DNA of 23,758 bases from Longimicrobiaceae bacterium (GCA_030146875.1 JASLAX010000108.1:1-23758), one strand, 5' to 3'. Positions 7,420 through 15,796 are shown, counted from the stretch's first letter. Notes: generated by a model not told the origin, from the letters alone. Program-made: numbers and translations.

Positions 7420-9309
7420 TCAGACGAGGGAGGCAGCGGCCCGTCGCTTCCGCACCTCCATCACCAGGTTCTGCAGGTCGCTCGGCGAGACGCCCGGGAT
7501 GCGGGATGCCTGCGCGAGCGTGGCGGGACGGATGCGATCGAGCTTCTGGCGCGCCTCGAACGAGAGCGAGAGCAGGTCGGCGTACGGGAGCCCGGCCGGG
7601 ATGGGGAAGTCGGACTGGCGCTGGAGCGCCTCGGCGCGGGTGCGCTCGCGGCCCATGTAGCCCTCGTAGCGCAACTCCATCTCCGCCCCGGCCAGCACCT
7701 CTCGCAGGATCTGCGGCTCCGCTTCGGGCGCGCCGTCGACGGAAGCGAGAAGTGCGTCGATGGAGACGTTCGGGCGGCGGAGGAGCTGCGCGATGCGGAC
7801 GGGCTGGGTGAGCGGGGCGGACCCGGCGGCCGCGAGGACGGGGTTCACCCGCTCCGGCGCGGCGTTGGTACCAGCCAGCCAGGCGTCCACGCGGTCGACC
7901 AGGACGAGGCGCGCGTCCAGGGCGCGGCGCTGGTCGTCCGACAGGAGCCCGCGCTCGGCGGCGATCGGGCCCAGGCGCTGGAGGACGTTGTCCTGGCGCA
8001 GGGTGAGGCGGAACTCCGCGCGCGAGGTGAAGAGACGGTAGGGCTCGTCGGTGCCGCGGGTGACCAGGTCGTCCACCAGCACGCCGATGAAGGCCTGGTC
8101 GCGCTCCAGCCGCAGCGGCTCGCGATCCAGCGCGGCGAACGCGGCGTTGGCGCCGGCCAGCACGCCCTGCCCGGCGGCTTCCTCGTACCCCGTGGTGCCG
8201 TTCACCTGGCCGGCCAGGAAGAGCCCGGCGAGCGCCTTGCTCTCGAGCGTGGGGAGGAGCTGGTGGGGCGGATAGTAGTCGTACTCGATCGCGTAGCCCA
8301 CCTTGGTCATCCGCACCCGTTCCATCCCGGGGATGGCGCGCAGCATCCGGAGCTGCACCTCGGCGGGCAGCGAGGTGGAGACGCCGTTCACGTACAGCTC
8401 GTGCGTCTCCAGCCCCTCGGGCTCCAGGAAGACCTGGTGCCGGACGGCCTCCGGGAACTTCACGATCTTGTCCTCGATGGACGGGCAGTAGCGCGGCCCC
8501 CGGCCCGAGATCTCGCCGCCGTACAGGGCGGAGTCGCCCAGGTGCGAACGGACCACGTCCTTCAGCGGCTCCCCCGTCCACGTGATCCAGCACGGCCGCT
8601 GCGGCAGGAGGGGGGCGCGCTCCCACAAGGAGAGCCGGTACTCGGGAGACTCGCCGGGCTGCTCCTCGAGCCGGGCGAGGTCGACCGTGCGCCCGTCCAC
8701 CCGCGGCGGCGTGCCGGTCTTGAAGCGGGCGACCTCCAGCCCCAGCGCCTCCATCTGCTCGGCCAGTCGCACGGACGGAGCGTCCCCCGCGCGGCCGGCG
8801 GGGATCCCCTCCGCCCGCCCGACGTGGATGCGGCCGCGGAGGAAGGTGCCGGCGGTCAGGACCACCGCCCGGGCGTGGAACTCCAGCCCGCTCTCGCAGC
8901 GCACGCCGGTGACGCGGTCTCCGTCCAGGAGAAGGGAGCCCACCATTCCCTGGAAGAGGTCCAGCCCCGCCAGGCGCTCCAGCAGGGCGCGCGCGGCGCG
9001 GGGATACAGGCCGCGGTCGCACTGCGCGCGGGGCGCCCAGACGGCGGGGCCCTTGGAGCGGTTGAGCATGCGGAACTGGATCCGGGAGCGGTCGGTGGCC
9101 ATCCCCATGATCCCGCCCAGGGCGTCCACCTCGCGCACCACGGTACCCTTGGCCACCCCGCCGATGGCGGGATTGCAGCTCATCTGGCCGATCCCCTCCA
9201 GGTTCGGCGTGACCATGAGCGTGCGCGCCCCCGCGCGCGCGGCGGCCGCGGATGCCTCCACGCCCGCGTGCCCGCCGCCTACCACGATCACGTCGTAACG
9301 GTGCTCCAT
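7420..9309 (-). CDS. mnmG: tRNA uridine-5-carboxymethylaminomethyl modification enzyme MnmG (GidA)
   Basis: A 629-aa FAD enzyme that works with MnmE to install carboxymethylaminomethyl groups on the wobble uridine of certain tRNAs. The N-terminal FAD-binding motif DVIVVGGGHAGVEA is at residues 6-19, followed by GQMSCNPAIGGVAKG with the conserved Cys, the FRMLNRSKGPAVWAPRAQ-like block, the central TNR..T region and the C-terminal GTDEPYRLFTSRAEFRL signature. Length matches the family. ATG 9309 is chosen because MEHRYDVIVVGGG is the family N-terminus; the longer frame to 9381 would start inside parS site 3. mnmE is 7 kb away, not adjacent, because plus-strand genes lie between. Confidence 0.97.
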   Translation of the reverse strand: MEHRYDVIVVGGGHAGVEASAAAARAGARTLMVTPNLEGIGQMSCNPAIGGVAKGTVVREVDALGGIMGMATDRSRIQFRMLNRSKGPAVWAPRAQCDRGLYPRAARALLERLAGLDLFQGMVGSLLLDGDRVTGVRCESGLEFHARAVVLTAGTFLRGRIHVGRAEGIPAGRAGDAPSVRLAEQMEALGLEVARFKTGTPPRVDGRTVDLARLEEQPGESPEYRLSLWERAPLLPQRPCWITWTGEPLKDVVRSHLGDSALYGGEISGRGPRYCPSIEDKIVKFPEAVRHQVFLEPEGLETHELYVNGVSTSLPAEVQLRMLRAIPGMERVRMTKVGYAIEYDYYPPHQLLPTLESKALAGLFLAGQVNGTTGYEEAAGQGVLAGANAAFAALDREPLRLERDQAFIGVLVDDLVTRGTDEPYRLFTSRAEFRLTLRQDNVLQRLGPIAAERGLLSDDQRRALDARLVLVDRVDAWLAGTNAAPERVNPVLAAAGSAPLTQPVRIAQLLRRPNVSIDALLASVDGAPEAEPQILREVLAGAEMELRYEGYMGRERTRAEALQRQSDFPIPAGLPYADLLSLSFEARQKLDRIRPATLAQASRIPGVSPSDLQNLVMEVRKRRAAASLV

Positions 9310-9364
9310 CTGCCGCTTTCGCTGGGGTTTGGGGTGTGACTCTGGTACCGCGGCGAAGGAGCCC

Positions 9365-9380
9365 TGTTCCACGTGGAACA
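9365..9380. promoter_or_regulatory. parS site 3
   Basis: TGTTCCACGTGGAACA, identical to site 1, sits between the divergent mnmG and plus-strand DUF883-like genes, 2.3 kb from site 1. Three sites around mnmG-parA mark this as the centromere region. Confidence 0.92.
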
Positions 9381-9467
9381 CTCATCCCTCTACAAAACAT
9401 TCGGCATACCTGTTGCAATGGTCGGCCAACCCTGGGCTTCGGAAACTCTGGACAGCACGGAGGCAGC

Positions 9468-10463
9468 ATGGACCAGCGCGACAACACCGGCGACAAGAGC
9501 GGCACCGGAGACGGGAGTCCCGGTCTGCACGGATCCGCGAGCGACCGCGAGAACGGGAGCCTCGGCGGCGGGAGCACCGGTGGGCTGGGAAGCCCCGGGA
9601 GCTCGACCGGCGGCCTGGGCGCGAGCGGCCGCGAGACGGCCGGCACGGGCAGCGGCCTGACGGGCGCCGGGACCGGCCGCACCACCGGCAGCGGGATGGG
9701 GACGGGGACGGGATCGTCCTTCGGCTCCGGGGACCTGACCTCGGGCGGCATGTCCGCAGCGGGGAGCGGGTCCTCGGGGAGCGGGTCGACGGGCGGCGGG
9801 CTGGGCGCGAGCGGCGCCGGCGGCACGGGGAGCGGCCTGGGGTCCTCCGGCGCGGGCAGCACGGGCGCGGGCAGCACCAGCAGCGGGCTGGGCTCCAGCT
9901 CGTCCGGCGGCCTGGGGAGCACCGGCGGCAGCGGGCTGGGCTCCGGCGGACTCGGATCGAGCGGCGCGGGCTCCAGCGGCCCGGGCAGCACGGGCGGCAG
10001 CACCGGCGGCTCCACGGGGAGCGCGTTCGGCAGCGGCTCCACCGGCGCGAGCGGGTCCGCGGGCGTGGGCGGCTCCAGCGGCGTCGGCAGCGGAAGCTGG
10101 CAGCCGGCCGACGGGGGCTCCACCGGCGGCGCTTCGTCGGGCGGCGGCGCGGCGTCGGGCGTGAAGGAGCAGGTCGCGGAGAAGGCCAACGAGTTCATGA
10201 ACCGCGCGGCGGGCGGGCTGGAGTCGGCCGCCGAGCGCCTGGGCAACCTGGCCGACCAGCAGGGCGACAGCGGCGTGCGCGGCAAGGCGGGCGAGATGGC
10301 GACCGGCGCCGCCGACGGGCTGGACTCCGCCGCACGCTACCTGCGCGACAGCGACCTCAACACGCTCCAGGAGGACCTTCAGCGGATGGTCCGGGAGCGC
10401 CCGCTGCAGACCCTGCTGATGGCGGTCGCCACCGGCTGGGTGGTGGGCAAGATCCTGCGCTAA
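9468..10463 (+). CDS. Gly/Ser-rich protein with C-terminal DUF883-like membrane anchor
   Basis: A 331-aa protein in two parts. Residues about 25-225 are almost entirely Gly, Ser, Thr and Ala in irregular GSTG / GLGSSG units, surely disordered. Residues 230-331 form amphipathic helices (VKEQVAEKANEFMNRAAGG) and end in a hydrophobic anchor, VRERPLQTLLMAVATGW then VVGKILR, which resembles the C-terminus of ElaB/YqjD/DUF883 proteins. ATG 9468 has GGAGG at ideal spacing. It is the first gene of a plus-strand operon whose next member starts 14 bases later. By analogy with the yqjD-yqjE cluster it may be an inner-membrane stress or ribosome-associated protein; that is inference. Confidence 0.75.
   Translation: MDQRDNTGDKSGTGDGSPGLHGSASDRENGSLGGGSTGGLGSPGSSTGGLGASGRETAGTGSGLTGAGTGRTTGSGMGTGTGSSFGSGDLTSGGMSAAGSGSSGSGSTGGGLGASGAGGTGSGLGSSGAGSTGAGSTSSGLGSSSSGGLGSTGGSGLGSGGLGSSGAGSSGPGSTGGSTGGSTGSAFGSGSTGASGSAGVGGSSGVGSGSWQPADGGSTGGASSGGGAASGVKEQVAEKANEFMNRAAGGLESAAERLGNLADQQGDSGVRGKAGEMATGAADGLDSAARYLRDSDLNTLQEDLQRMVRERPLQTLLMAVATGWVVGKILR
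9540..10140 (+). repeat. Low-complexity Gly/Ser-coding tract
   Basis: About 600 bases of GGC, AGC, GGG, TCC and ACC codons encode a Gly/Ser/Thr tract. Short motifs such as GGCAGCACGGGC recur irregularly without a fixed period. This is a likely site of slippage and length variation. Confidence 0.7.
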
Positions 10464-10477
10464 GAGAGGAGGCACCG

Positions 10478-10939
10478 ATGCCGGAGGAGATCCACGTCGT
10501 GAGGACCCCGCACGAGGGCAACGGCCCCGCGACGGGTGGTCCAGAGCCGGCGCTCGGTGACCTCCTGAAGCAGCTCGCCACGGACAGCGCGACCCTGGTT
10601 CGCCAGGAGGTCGCGCTGGCCAAGGCCGAGATGCGGGAGAACCTGAAGAGCGCCGCCCGCGACGCGACGATGGTCGGGGTGGGTGGTGTGGTGGCTCTGG
10701 TCGGTGCCCTGGTCCTGGTCGCGTTCCTGGTGATTCTGGTGGGCGACGCGCTGGGCGAGTACTGGCTGGGTGCGCTGATCGTGGGCGTGCTCTTCGTGGG
10801 GGTGGGGGCGTTCCTGGCGAAGAAGGCCATGAACCGCCTGCAGCACGACTCGCTGGCCCCCGACGAGACGATCCGAACCCTGAAGGAGGACAAGCAATGG
10901 GTGCAGAGCGAGATCCACTCGGCCCGGGAGCGGGTGTGA
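10478..10939 (+). CDS. Phage-holin-family / YqjE-like membrane protein
   Basis: A 153-aa protein of the phage holin superfamily III (DUF1469, YqjE-like) type. After a 25-residue tail comes a conserved amphipathic helix (LGDLLKQLATDSATLVRQEVALAKAEM style), then two membrane segments (about 66-91 and 95-114) and a basic C-terminal helix. ATG 10478 follows the upstream stop closely, with GAGGAGG upstream. Its 3' end overlaps the next gene by 43 bases. These chromosomal proteins are not phage lysis genes; they commonly accompany DUF883 proteins, as here. Exact role unknown. Confidence 0.85.
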   Translation: MPEEIHVVRTPHEGNGPATGGPEPALGDLLKQLATDSATLVRQEVALAKAEMRENLKSAARDATMVGVGGVVALVGALVLVAFLVILVGDALGEYWLGALIVGVLFVGVGAFLAKKAMNRLQHDSLAPDETIRTLKEDKQWVQSEIHSARERV

Positions 10940-11610
10940 GCGGCTCCGGGCTGGGCGGCACCGGCGACGCCGGCCGCGACACCGCCGGGCTCGAGGCGGG
11001 GACCACCGGCTCCGCGGCGCTGGGTGACCGCGGGGTGGGTGAGGTCCACAGCGGGCTCCACGCCGGGGCCACGGGCGGCACGACCGACTCGTACGGCGCG
11101 ATCGCGTACGGCGGCACGGCCACCGAGCAGCAGGGGATGAAGGAGAAGGTCGCCGGCCGGCTCCAGGACCTGGGCTCCACGGTGCGCGACCGCGCCGCGG
11201 GGATGATGGAGAACCGGCAGGAGCTGGCGGGCCAGGCCCGGGAGCGCGCGGGGCAGGTGGCCTCGCAGGCGCGGGAGAAGATGGGCGACGCCCTGGGCCG
11301 CGCCGAGTCGCTGCTGGAGGAGCGGGGGATGCTGGAGCAGGTGCGCGGCAACGCGCTTCCCGCCCTGGGGATCGCCTTCGCGGTGGGCTACCTGCTGGCC
11401 GGGAGCGACAACGCGCCCAAGCGCGGCCCGCTGTACAAGGCGAAGAACCAGCTCAAGGGCGCGGTGGTCGGCGGCCTGAGCGCGGCCGTCGCCCAGGAGG
11501 CCCGCAAGCTCATCGGCTTCGGCCAGCAGATGGCGGAGCAGGCGCAGCAGGGCGGCTCGCAGTCGAGCGGCCCGGTGCACCGGGAGCCGAGCCATCGCGA
11601 GTTCGCCTGA
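10897..11610 (+). CDS. DUF883/DUF3618-like hypothetical membrane-associated protein
   Basis: A 237-aa protein, third in the operon. An N-terminal Gly/Thr-rich disordered region (1-75) resembles the first gene of the operon. It is followed by long amphipathic helices (about 80-145, MKEKVAGRLQDLGSTVRDRA), one hydrophobic segment (about 150-166, ALPALGIAFAVGYLLAG), and a second helical region with KGAVVGGLSAAVAQEARKLI. ATG 10897 has GGAGG seven bases upstream, inside the preceding coding region, so translation is probably coupled. Family membership is tentative; helix-anchor-helix structure is what can be seen. Confidence 0.75.
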   Translation: MGAERDPLGPGAGVSGSGLGGTGDAGRDTAGLEAGTTGSAALGDRGVGEVHSGLHAGATGGTTDSYGAIAYGGTATEQQGMKEKVAGRLQDLGSTVRDRAAGMMENRQELAGQARERAGQVASQAREKMGDALGRAESLLEERGMLEQVRGNALPALGIAFAVGYLLAGSDNAPKRGPLYKAKNQLKGAVVGGLSAAVAQEARKLIGFGQQMAEQAQQGGSQSSGPVHREPSHREFA

Positions 11611-11630
11611 CACAGGCGCCGGTGGCCGCG

Positions 11631-11658
11631 AGGGGCGCGGGGGAGACCCCGCGCCCCT
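11631..11658 (+). terminator. Hairpin, probable terminator of the three-gene operon
   Basis: AGGGGCGCGGGG (11631-11642) and CCCCGCGCCCCT (11647-11658) form a perfect 12-bp stem with a GAGA tetraloop, 20 bases after the operon's last stop. No T-run follows, so termination may be partial. Confidence 0.65.
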
Positions 11659-11714
11659 TCGCGTTCCGCCCCCGGCCACGGGACCCGACCCGGGATAGAC
11701 CAGGAGAAGCGGAG

Positions 11715-11984
11715 ATGCCGGACGCGGCGTGGCGGGTGACGGGACGGGTGCAGGGGGTGGGGTTCCGCTGGTGGACGCGAACGCAGGCGCTGCGCATGGG
11801 CGTCAGCGGCACGGTACGCAACACGCCCCAGGGCGCGGTCGAGGTGCAGGCGCGCGGGTCCGCCGAGGCGCTGGACGCCTTCCGCGAGCGCCTCCACTCC
11901 GGCCCGCCCGGCGCACAGGTGGAGCGCGTGGAGGACATCCCCATCATCCCCGGGAACCAGGAAGGCTTCCGCATCATCCGCTGA
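11715..11984 (+). CDS. acyP: Acylphosphatase
   Basis: An 89-aa acylphosphatase, which hydrolyses carboxyl-phosphate bonds of small acyl phosphates. The signature GRVQGVGFRWWT contains the catalytic Arg, and GTVRNTPQGAVEV contains the catalytic Asn; the rest fits the compact ferredoxin-like fold. Length is normal. ATG 11715 has GGAGAAGCGGAG upstream. The gene lies after the operon hairpin and is probably expressed from its own or read-through transcription. The family call is secure. Confidence 0.95.
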   Translation: MPDAAWRVTGRVQGVGFRWWTRTQALRMGVSGTVRNTPQGAVEVQARGSAEALDAFRERLHSGPPGAQVERVEDIPIIPGNQEGFRIIR

Positions 11985-12752
11985 ACCAAAGGCCGTGGCT
12001 CCGTCGGCGGCCCCGCCGCCGTCCGTCACCTCGACCCCGGGGAGGCGGAGCGCGCCGTCCCCGGACGTCCGCCCGCCGACGCCGCACGCTCGCCCGACCG
12101 CCTCCGCAGTCTGCCCCGCCGACGCTTCCCCCGAGCCCCGCCGGTTGTCCCGCCGAATCTCCTGCTGGCGGAGGCGAGCGCGTCGGCCGACCCCGCTCCG
12201 GCGTCCCCACCCTGATGGACCTCTCCGGCGTCGATGGGGTGGAACAGGAGGTGGCCTCCGACGGGTCCCGTCGAGACCCCCACCCGTTCCGCTGCTGACG
12301 CGCGCGCGCCCTGGGCGCGGCGCACGGGTCCAGCGTAACGGAGGCGGAGGCGGCGCTGTCTCGCGCCGGAGGAAGAGGGGGACTCCCGGGCTTTCCTGTT
12401 CCCCCTCTCGTGCGGACGTGGAGAGGGCGTAAAGCCGAATACATCCCGAAGAAATCGACTTTCATAGTTCGCGCAGGACGCACGATCTACCCCGGGGCAC
12501 ACCTCCGGCTCGTCGGAGAGTGCGACGTGGCTCCTGGGCCCTGCTGGGGGGGTTCCCGACGGTGCCTCCCCGGCGGACCCTCGGGAGGAGGTCCTCCGTG
12601 AGGTGGAGGCGCCCTGGCGGGGGTTGGCGCCATCTTTCGGCGCGTTCGTGCCTCCCCCCTTCACATCAAGCAACCGTATCTATACCTTTCCCGCCTCAAA
12701 CAACAGAGACCCGTACGGGGTGTCCTCCACCCCCGCGTGACTCCACCGACAG
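11985..12752. other. Long intergenic region without a convincing gene
   Basis: Open frames exist on both strands but encode only Arg/Pro/Gly-rich low-complexity sequence with no ribosome binding sites. A small hairpin (GGCGGC at 12006-12011 with GCCGCC at 12015-12020) may end the acylphosphatase transcript. A second stem (CCCTCTC 12403-12409 with GAGAGGG 12421-12427) begins a stretch of lower GC (about 12400-12500). The last 100 bases probably hold the promoter for the exporter gene. Confidence 0.5.
12660..12686 (+). promoter_or_regulatory. Weak candidate promoter for the exporter/peptide operon
   Basis: TTCACA (12660-12665, 5 of 6 to -35) is followed after 15 bases by TATACC (12681-12686, 4 of 6 to -10) in a locally AT-richer patch. 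The spacer is short, so this is only a candidate. Confidence 0.25.
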
Positions 12753-15038
12753 ATGGCCCGGCGCCTCCGCACGCGGCGCACGGCTCCCCGACGGACCCGG
12801 CGGCTCACCCTTCCGGAAGATCTTCGCACCCGACTCCCCGCCGTGACGATCCCTTCCTCCGTCCAGCGCCTCCTCCGCCGCCGCCAGCCGGTCGTGAGGC
12901 AGTACGACCAGGCCGACTGCGGCCCGGCCGCGCTGCTCTCGGTGCTGCGCCACCACGGGGGCGACGCGTCGCTGGTGCAGGTGCGGGAGATGACGCGCAC
13001 CGACGCGAAGGGCAGCACGCTGCTGGCGCTGGTGCAGGCCGCGCAGGGGATGGGCTTCCGCGCGCGGGGCGTGACCGGGGAGTACGACGAGCTGATGCGG
13101 GAGAGCATGCCCTGCATCGCGCACGTGCTGATCGACGGGCGGCTGCAGCACTTCGTGGTGGTGTACCGCATCGACGAGCGCGGCGTGCTGCTGGGCGACC
13201 CGGCGAAGGGCCGGGTGCGCATGGGCCGCGCGGAGTTCGAGGAGATCTGGAAGAGCCGGGCGGTGGTGCTGCTGGAGCCCGCGGGGCCGCTGCTCTGCGC
13301 GCGCACGCCGCACTGGGGCGAGTGGATCCTGGGCTACTTCCGCCGCGAGGAGACCTGGCTGTACCAGTCGGTGTTCCTGGGGCTCGTCTACACGGTCCTG
13401 GGGCTGCTCACGTCGGTGTTCGTGCAGTGGCTGATCGACCGCTTCATCCCCGAGGGCGACCTGGGGAAGATCGCCTTCACCGGCGGGGCGCTGATGGCGC
13501 TGCAGCTCCTGCGGGCCGGCGCCGGGTACCTGCGCCAGCGCTTCCTGGTGGAGCTGAACCGCCGGGTGAGCGGCGCCGTGGCCGAGGACTTCCTGGGCCA
13601 CATCTTCCGGCTCCCCTCGCGCTTCTTCGACTCCCGCAAGACGGGCGACATCACCGCCCGCATCCACGACAGCGTCAAGATCCAGAACGCGGTGCTCCGC
13701 ATCCTGGGATCGGCCATCATCGACGTGCTGATCGTGGTGGGTTCGCTGGCCTTCCTCTTCAAGCTGGCCCCCCCGCTGGCGTGGCTGGGGCTGGGCGCGG
13801 TGCCCGTCTACGGCGCCATGCTCATCCTCTCCACGCGCCGCATCAAGACGGACCAGCGCCAGGTGGCGGCCTCGTACGGGGCGGTGGAGGCGTCGTACAT
13901 CGACTCGCTGGGCGGGATCGAGGAGGTGCGCTCGTACGACGCCTCGGGCGCCTTCGCCACGCTGACCACGCGGCTCTACGGCGCCTACCAGGACGCGGTG
14001 GAGCGCCTGGGGAAGACGCAGGCCCGCGTCTCCCTGCACGCCGAGCTGGCCGGCGGGGTGCTGGTGATGGGCGCGCTGATCCTGGGCGCGGTGCTGGTGG
14101 TGCGCGACGGGCTGAAGCTGGGCCAGATGATGGCGGCGTACTCGCTGCTGGCGGGGATGCTCCCGTCCACCCTGCGCCTGGTGGAGGCCAACGTGGCCCT
14201 GCAGGGCGCCTCGGTGGCGGCCACGCGGCTGATGGACCTGCTGCTGGTGCGCCGCGAGGCGGGCACGGGCGAGCGCCCCTTCCGGCTGGGGAGCGGCCTA
14301 GAGGTGCGGGGCGGGGTCTTCTCGTGGAAGCGCGCCAGGCCGCTGCTGAACCGGGTGGACCTGTCGCTGGAGCGCGGCCGCGTCACCGGCCTGTGGGGGG
14401 TGAGCGGGGCGGGGAAGAGCACGCTGGTGCGCATCCTGGAGCGGAAGTACCCCCTCTCCGCCGGCGCGCTCCTGCTGGACGGGGTGCCGGCGGAGGAGTT
14501 CGACCTGGCCGACTGGCGCCGCAAGGTGGCCGTGGTGCCCGAGACGGTGAAGATCTTCAACGCCACGCTGGCCGACAACGTGGCCATGGGGCGCGCCGCG
14601 GAGCCGGACGCGCTCGCGGCGCGCGTGCGGGAGCTGGGCTTCGGCCCCTTCCTGGAGCGCTTCGAGGGCGGGCTGGCGACGATGGTGGGCGAGGAGGGGC
14701 GCCAGCTCTCCTCGGGCGAGCGCCAGGTGGTGGGGCTGCTCCGCGCCCTGCTGGACGACCCCGAGGTGCTGGTGGTGGACGAGGGGATCAACGCGGTGGA
14801 CGTGCACGTTGCCGGGCTGGTCTTCGGGACCCTGACGGCCTATGCCCGCGAGCACTCGGTGCTGCTGATCTCGCACAACCTGCGCACCCTGCTGCGCGCC
14901 GACCACCTGTCGCTGCTGGAGGACGGGGCGGTCACCGAGTCCGGCGCCCCCGCCGAGCTGCTGGCGTCCGACGGGCGCTTCCGCGAGCTCTGGACGCTCC
15001 AGGAGGAGCCCGCCGCCGCGCACGCGCTGCAACCCTGA
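12753..15038 (+). CDS. Peptidase C39-containing ABC exporter (PCAT) for double-glycine peptides
   Basis: A 761-aa fusion of leader peptidase and ABC exporter. Residues about 45-175 are a C39 cysteine protease: QYDQADCGPAAL gives catalytic Cys56 with its upstream Gln, His133 lies in LQHFVVVY and Asp149 in GDPAKG. Residues about 195-455 form the six-helix membrane domain, with the FFDSRKTGDITARI coupling region. Residues 515-745 are the ATPase: Walker A GVSGAGKST (549-557), signature LSSGERQ (652-658), Walker B VLVVDE (672-677) and H-switch His708. The Q-loop position is Glu597 (VVPETVKIF), and the D-loop reads NAVD. Such proteins cut leaders after Gly-Gly and export the core; three such substrates lie just downstream. 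No HlyD adaptor is adjacent. ATG 12753 lacks a clear ribosome site; GTG 12843 is an alternative that keeps the whole C39 domain. Confidence 0.93.
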   Translation: MARRLRTRRTAPRRTRRLTLPEDLRTRLPAVTIPSSVQRLLRRRQPVVRQYDQADCGPAALLSVLRHHGGDASLVQVREMTRTDAKGSTLLALVQAAQGMGFRARGVTGEYDELMRESMPCIAHVLIDGRLQHFVVVYRIDERGVLLGDPAKGRVRMGRAEFEEIWKSRAVVLLEPAGPLLCARTPHWGEWILGYFRREETWLYQSVFLGLVYTVLGLLTSVFVQWLIDRFIPEGDLGKIAFTGGALMALQLLRAGAGYLRQRFLVELNRRVSGAVAEDFLGHIFRLPSRFFDSRKTGDITARIHDSVKIQNAVLRILGSAIIDVLIVVGSLAFLFKLAPPLAWLGLGAVPVYGAMLILSTRRIKTDQRQVAASYGAVEASYIDSLGGIEEVRSYDASGAFATLTTRLYGAYQDAVERLGKTQARVSLHAELAGGVLVMGALILGAVLVVRDGLKLGQMMAAYSLLAGMLPSTLRLVEANVALQGASVAATRLMDLLLVRREAGTGERPFRLGSGLEVRGGVFSWKRARPLLNRVDLSLERGRVTGLWGVSGAGKSTLVRILERKYPLSAGALLLDGVPAEEFDLADWRRKVAVVPETVKIFNATLADNVAMGRAAEPDALAARVRELGFGPFLERFEGGLATMVGEEGRQLSSGERQVVGLLRALLDDPEVLVVDEGINAVDVHVAGLVFGTLTAYAREHSVLLISHNLRTLLRADHLSLLEDGAVTESGAPAELLASDGRFRELWTLQEEPAAAHALQP

Positions 15039-15075
15039 ACGACCGCTGGAGCACGAACGACCCATGGAGCACGCG

Positions 15076-15759
15076 ATGAACGACGTCCTGGTCACCGCCC
15101 CCGCCGCGGCCACGCCCGCCCGCCCCCGCATCCGGACCTGGCACCTCTTCGCCGTGATGGTGGCGGCCAGCCTGGTGATGGCCTGGGTCAACAAGGAGCT
15201 GGTGATGACCCGCGAGGTCTACCACGCGCTGCTGGGGACCGAGCTCGAGGGCGACCGCATCGACCGGCAGTTCGACATGGTGCAGCAGACCGCGAAGTGG
15301 GGGTACGTGGCGATCCCCGCGGTGGTGTGGCTCCGCATCGCCCTGGTGGCCATGCTCGCGCAGCTCTTCCTGCTGCTGGCCGCGGTGGAGGTGCCCATCC
15401 GCCAGGTCTTCCGCGCCGCGTGCTGGGCGTATCCGGCGCTGCTCTACGGGGCCGCCGTGCGCATGTTCCTGCTGGCCCGCGCCGAGCCGTCGTCGCTCAC
15501 CCGGGAGAGCCTGTCGTTCGTCCCCGGGTCGCTGACGGCGTTCTTCCCCACGCTGGCCGAGCCGGGCACGGCCACGCACCTGCTGCTGACGCAGGTGTCG
15601 CTGTGGGAGGGCCTGTGGTGCGTGCTGCTGTACTTCGCGCTGCGCAGGGTGGCGCCCAGGCTGGGCGCGGGCGGGGCGCTGATGACGGTGGCGGCGGTGT
15701 GGACGCTGATCGCCGCCTTCCTGTGGGGAATCACGCTGTACGTCCTGGGCGTGCAGTGA
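15076..15759 (+). CDS. Integral membrane protein linked to the exporter, function unknown
   Basis: A 227-aa protein with about five hydrophobic segments: near residues 22-42, 78-102, 108-128, 172-188 and 199-224. A hydrophilic loop follows the first (MTREVYHALLGTELEG), and another (about 130-165) lies between the third and fourth. I recognise no family; the topology is somewhat Yip1-like. ATG 15076 has GGAG six bases upstream; an ATG at 15064 lacks one. It starts 37 bases after the exporter gene and precedes the three peptide genes, so it may be an immunity protein, an export partner or a helper for the exporter. These roles are inferred from position alone. Confidence 0.75.
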   Translation: MNDVLVTAPAAATPARPRIRTWHLFAVMVAASLVMAWVNKELVMTREVYHALLGTELEGDRIDRQFDMVQQTAKWGYVAIPAVVWLRIALVAMLAQLFLLLAAVEVPIRQVFRAACWAYPALLYGAAVRMFLLARAEPSSLTRESLSFVPGSLTAFFPTLAEPGTATHLLLTQVSLWEGLWCVLLYFALRRVAPRLGAGGALMTVAAVWTLIAAFLWGITLYVLGVQ

Positions 15760-15796
15760 TCCCGGCGCCCCGCCCCGGCGGGGAGCCGTTCGCCGC

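Noticed and set aside
9310..9381. N-terminal extension of mnmG to an ATG at 9381
   Set aside because: The extension begins inside parS site 3 and adds residues absent from the MnmG family; ATG 9309 gives the canonical N-terminus.
7211..10285. A 1024-codon minus-strand open frame across mnmG and the Gly/Ser gene
   Set aside because: The Pro-rich part is the antisense of the Gly/Ser tract and the rest is an out-of-frame reading of mnmG.
10478..10939. Reading the holin-family protein as evidence of a prophage
   Set aside because: No other phage genes are present. This YqjE-like family is commonly chromosomal and pairs with DUF883 proteins, as here.
12215..12298. A 27-codon plus-strand ORF (MDLSGVDGVEQEV...)
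   Set aside because: No ribosome binding site, no leader or hydrophobic core, and isolated from any operon.
12026..12673. A 215-codon minus-strand open frame in the long intergenic region
   Set aside because: Low-complexity Arg/Ser/Gly composition, no ribosome binding site and no recognisable motif; not enough to call a gene.
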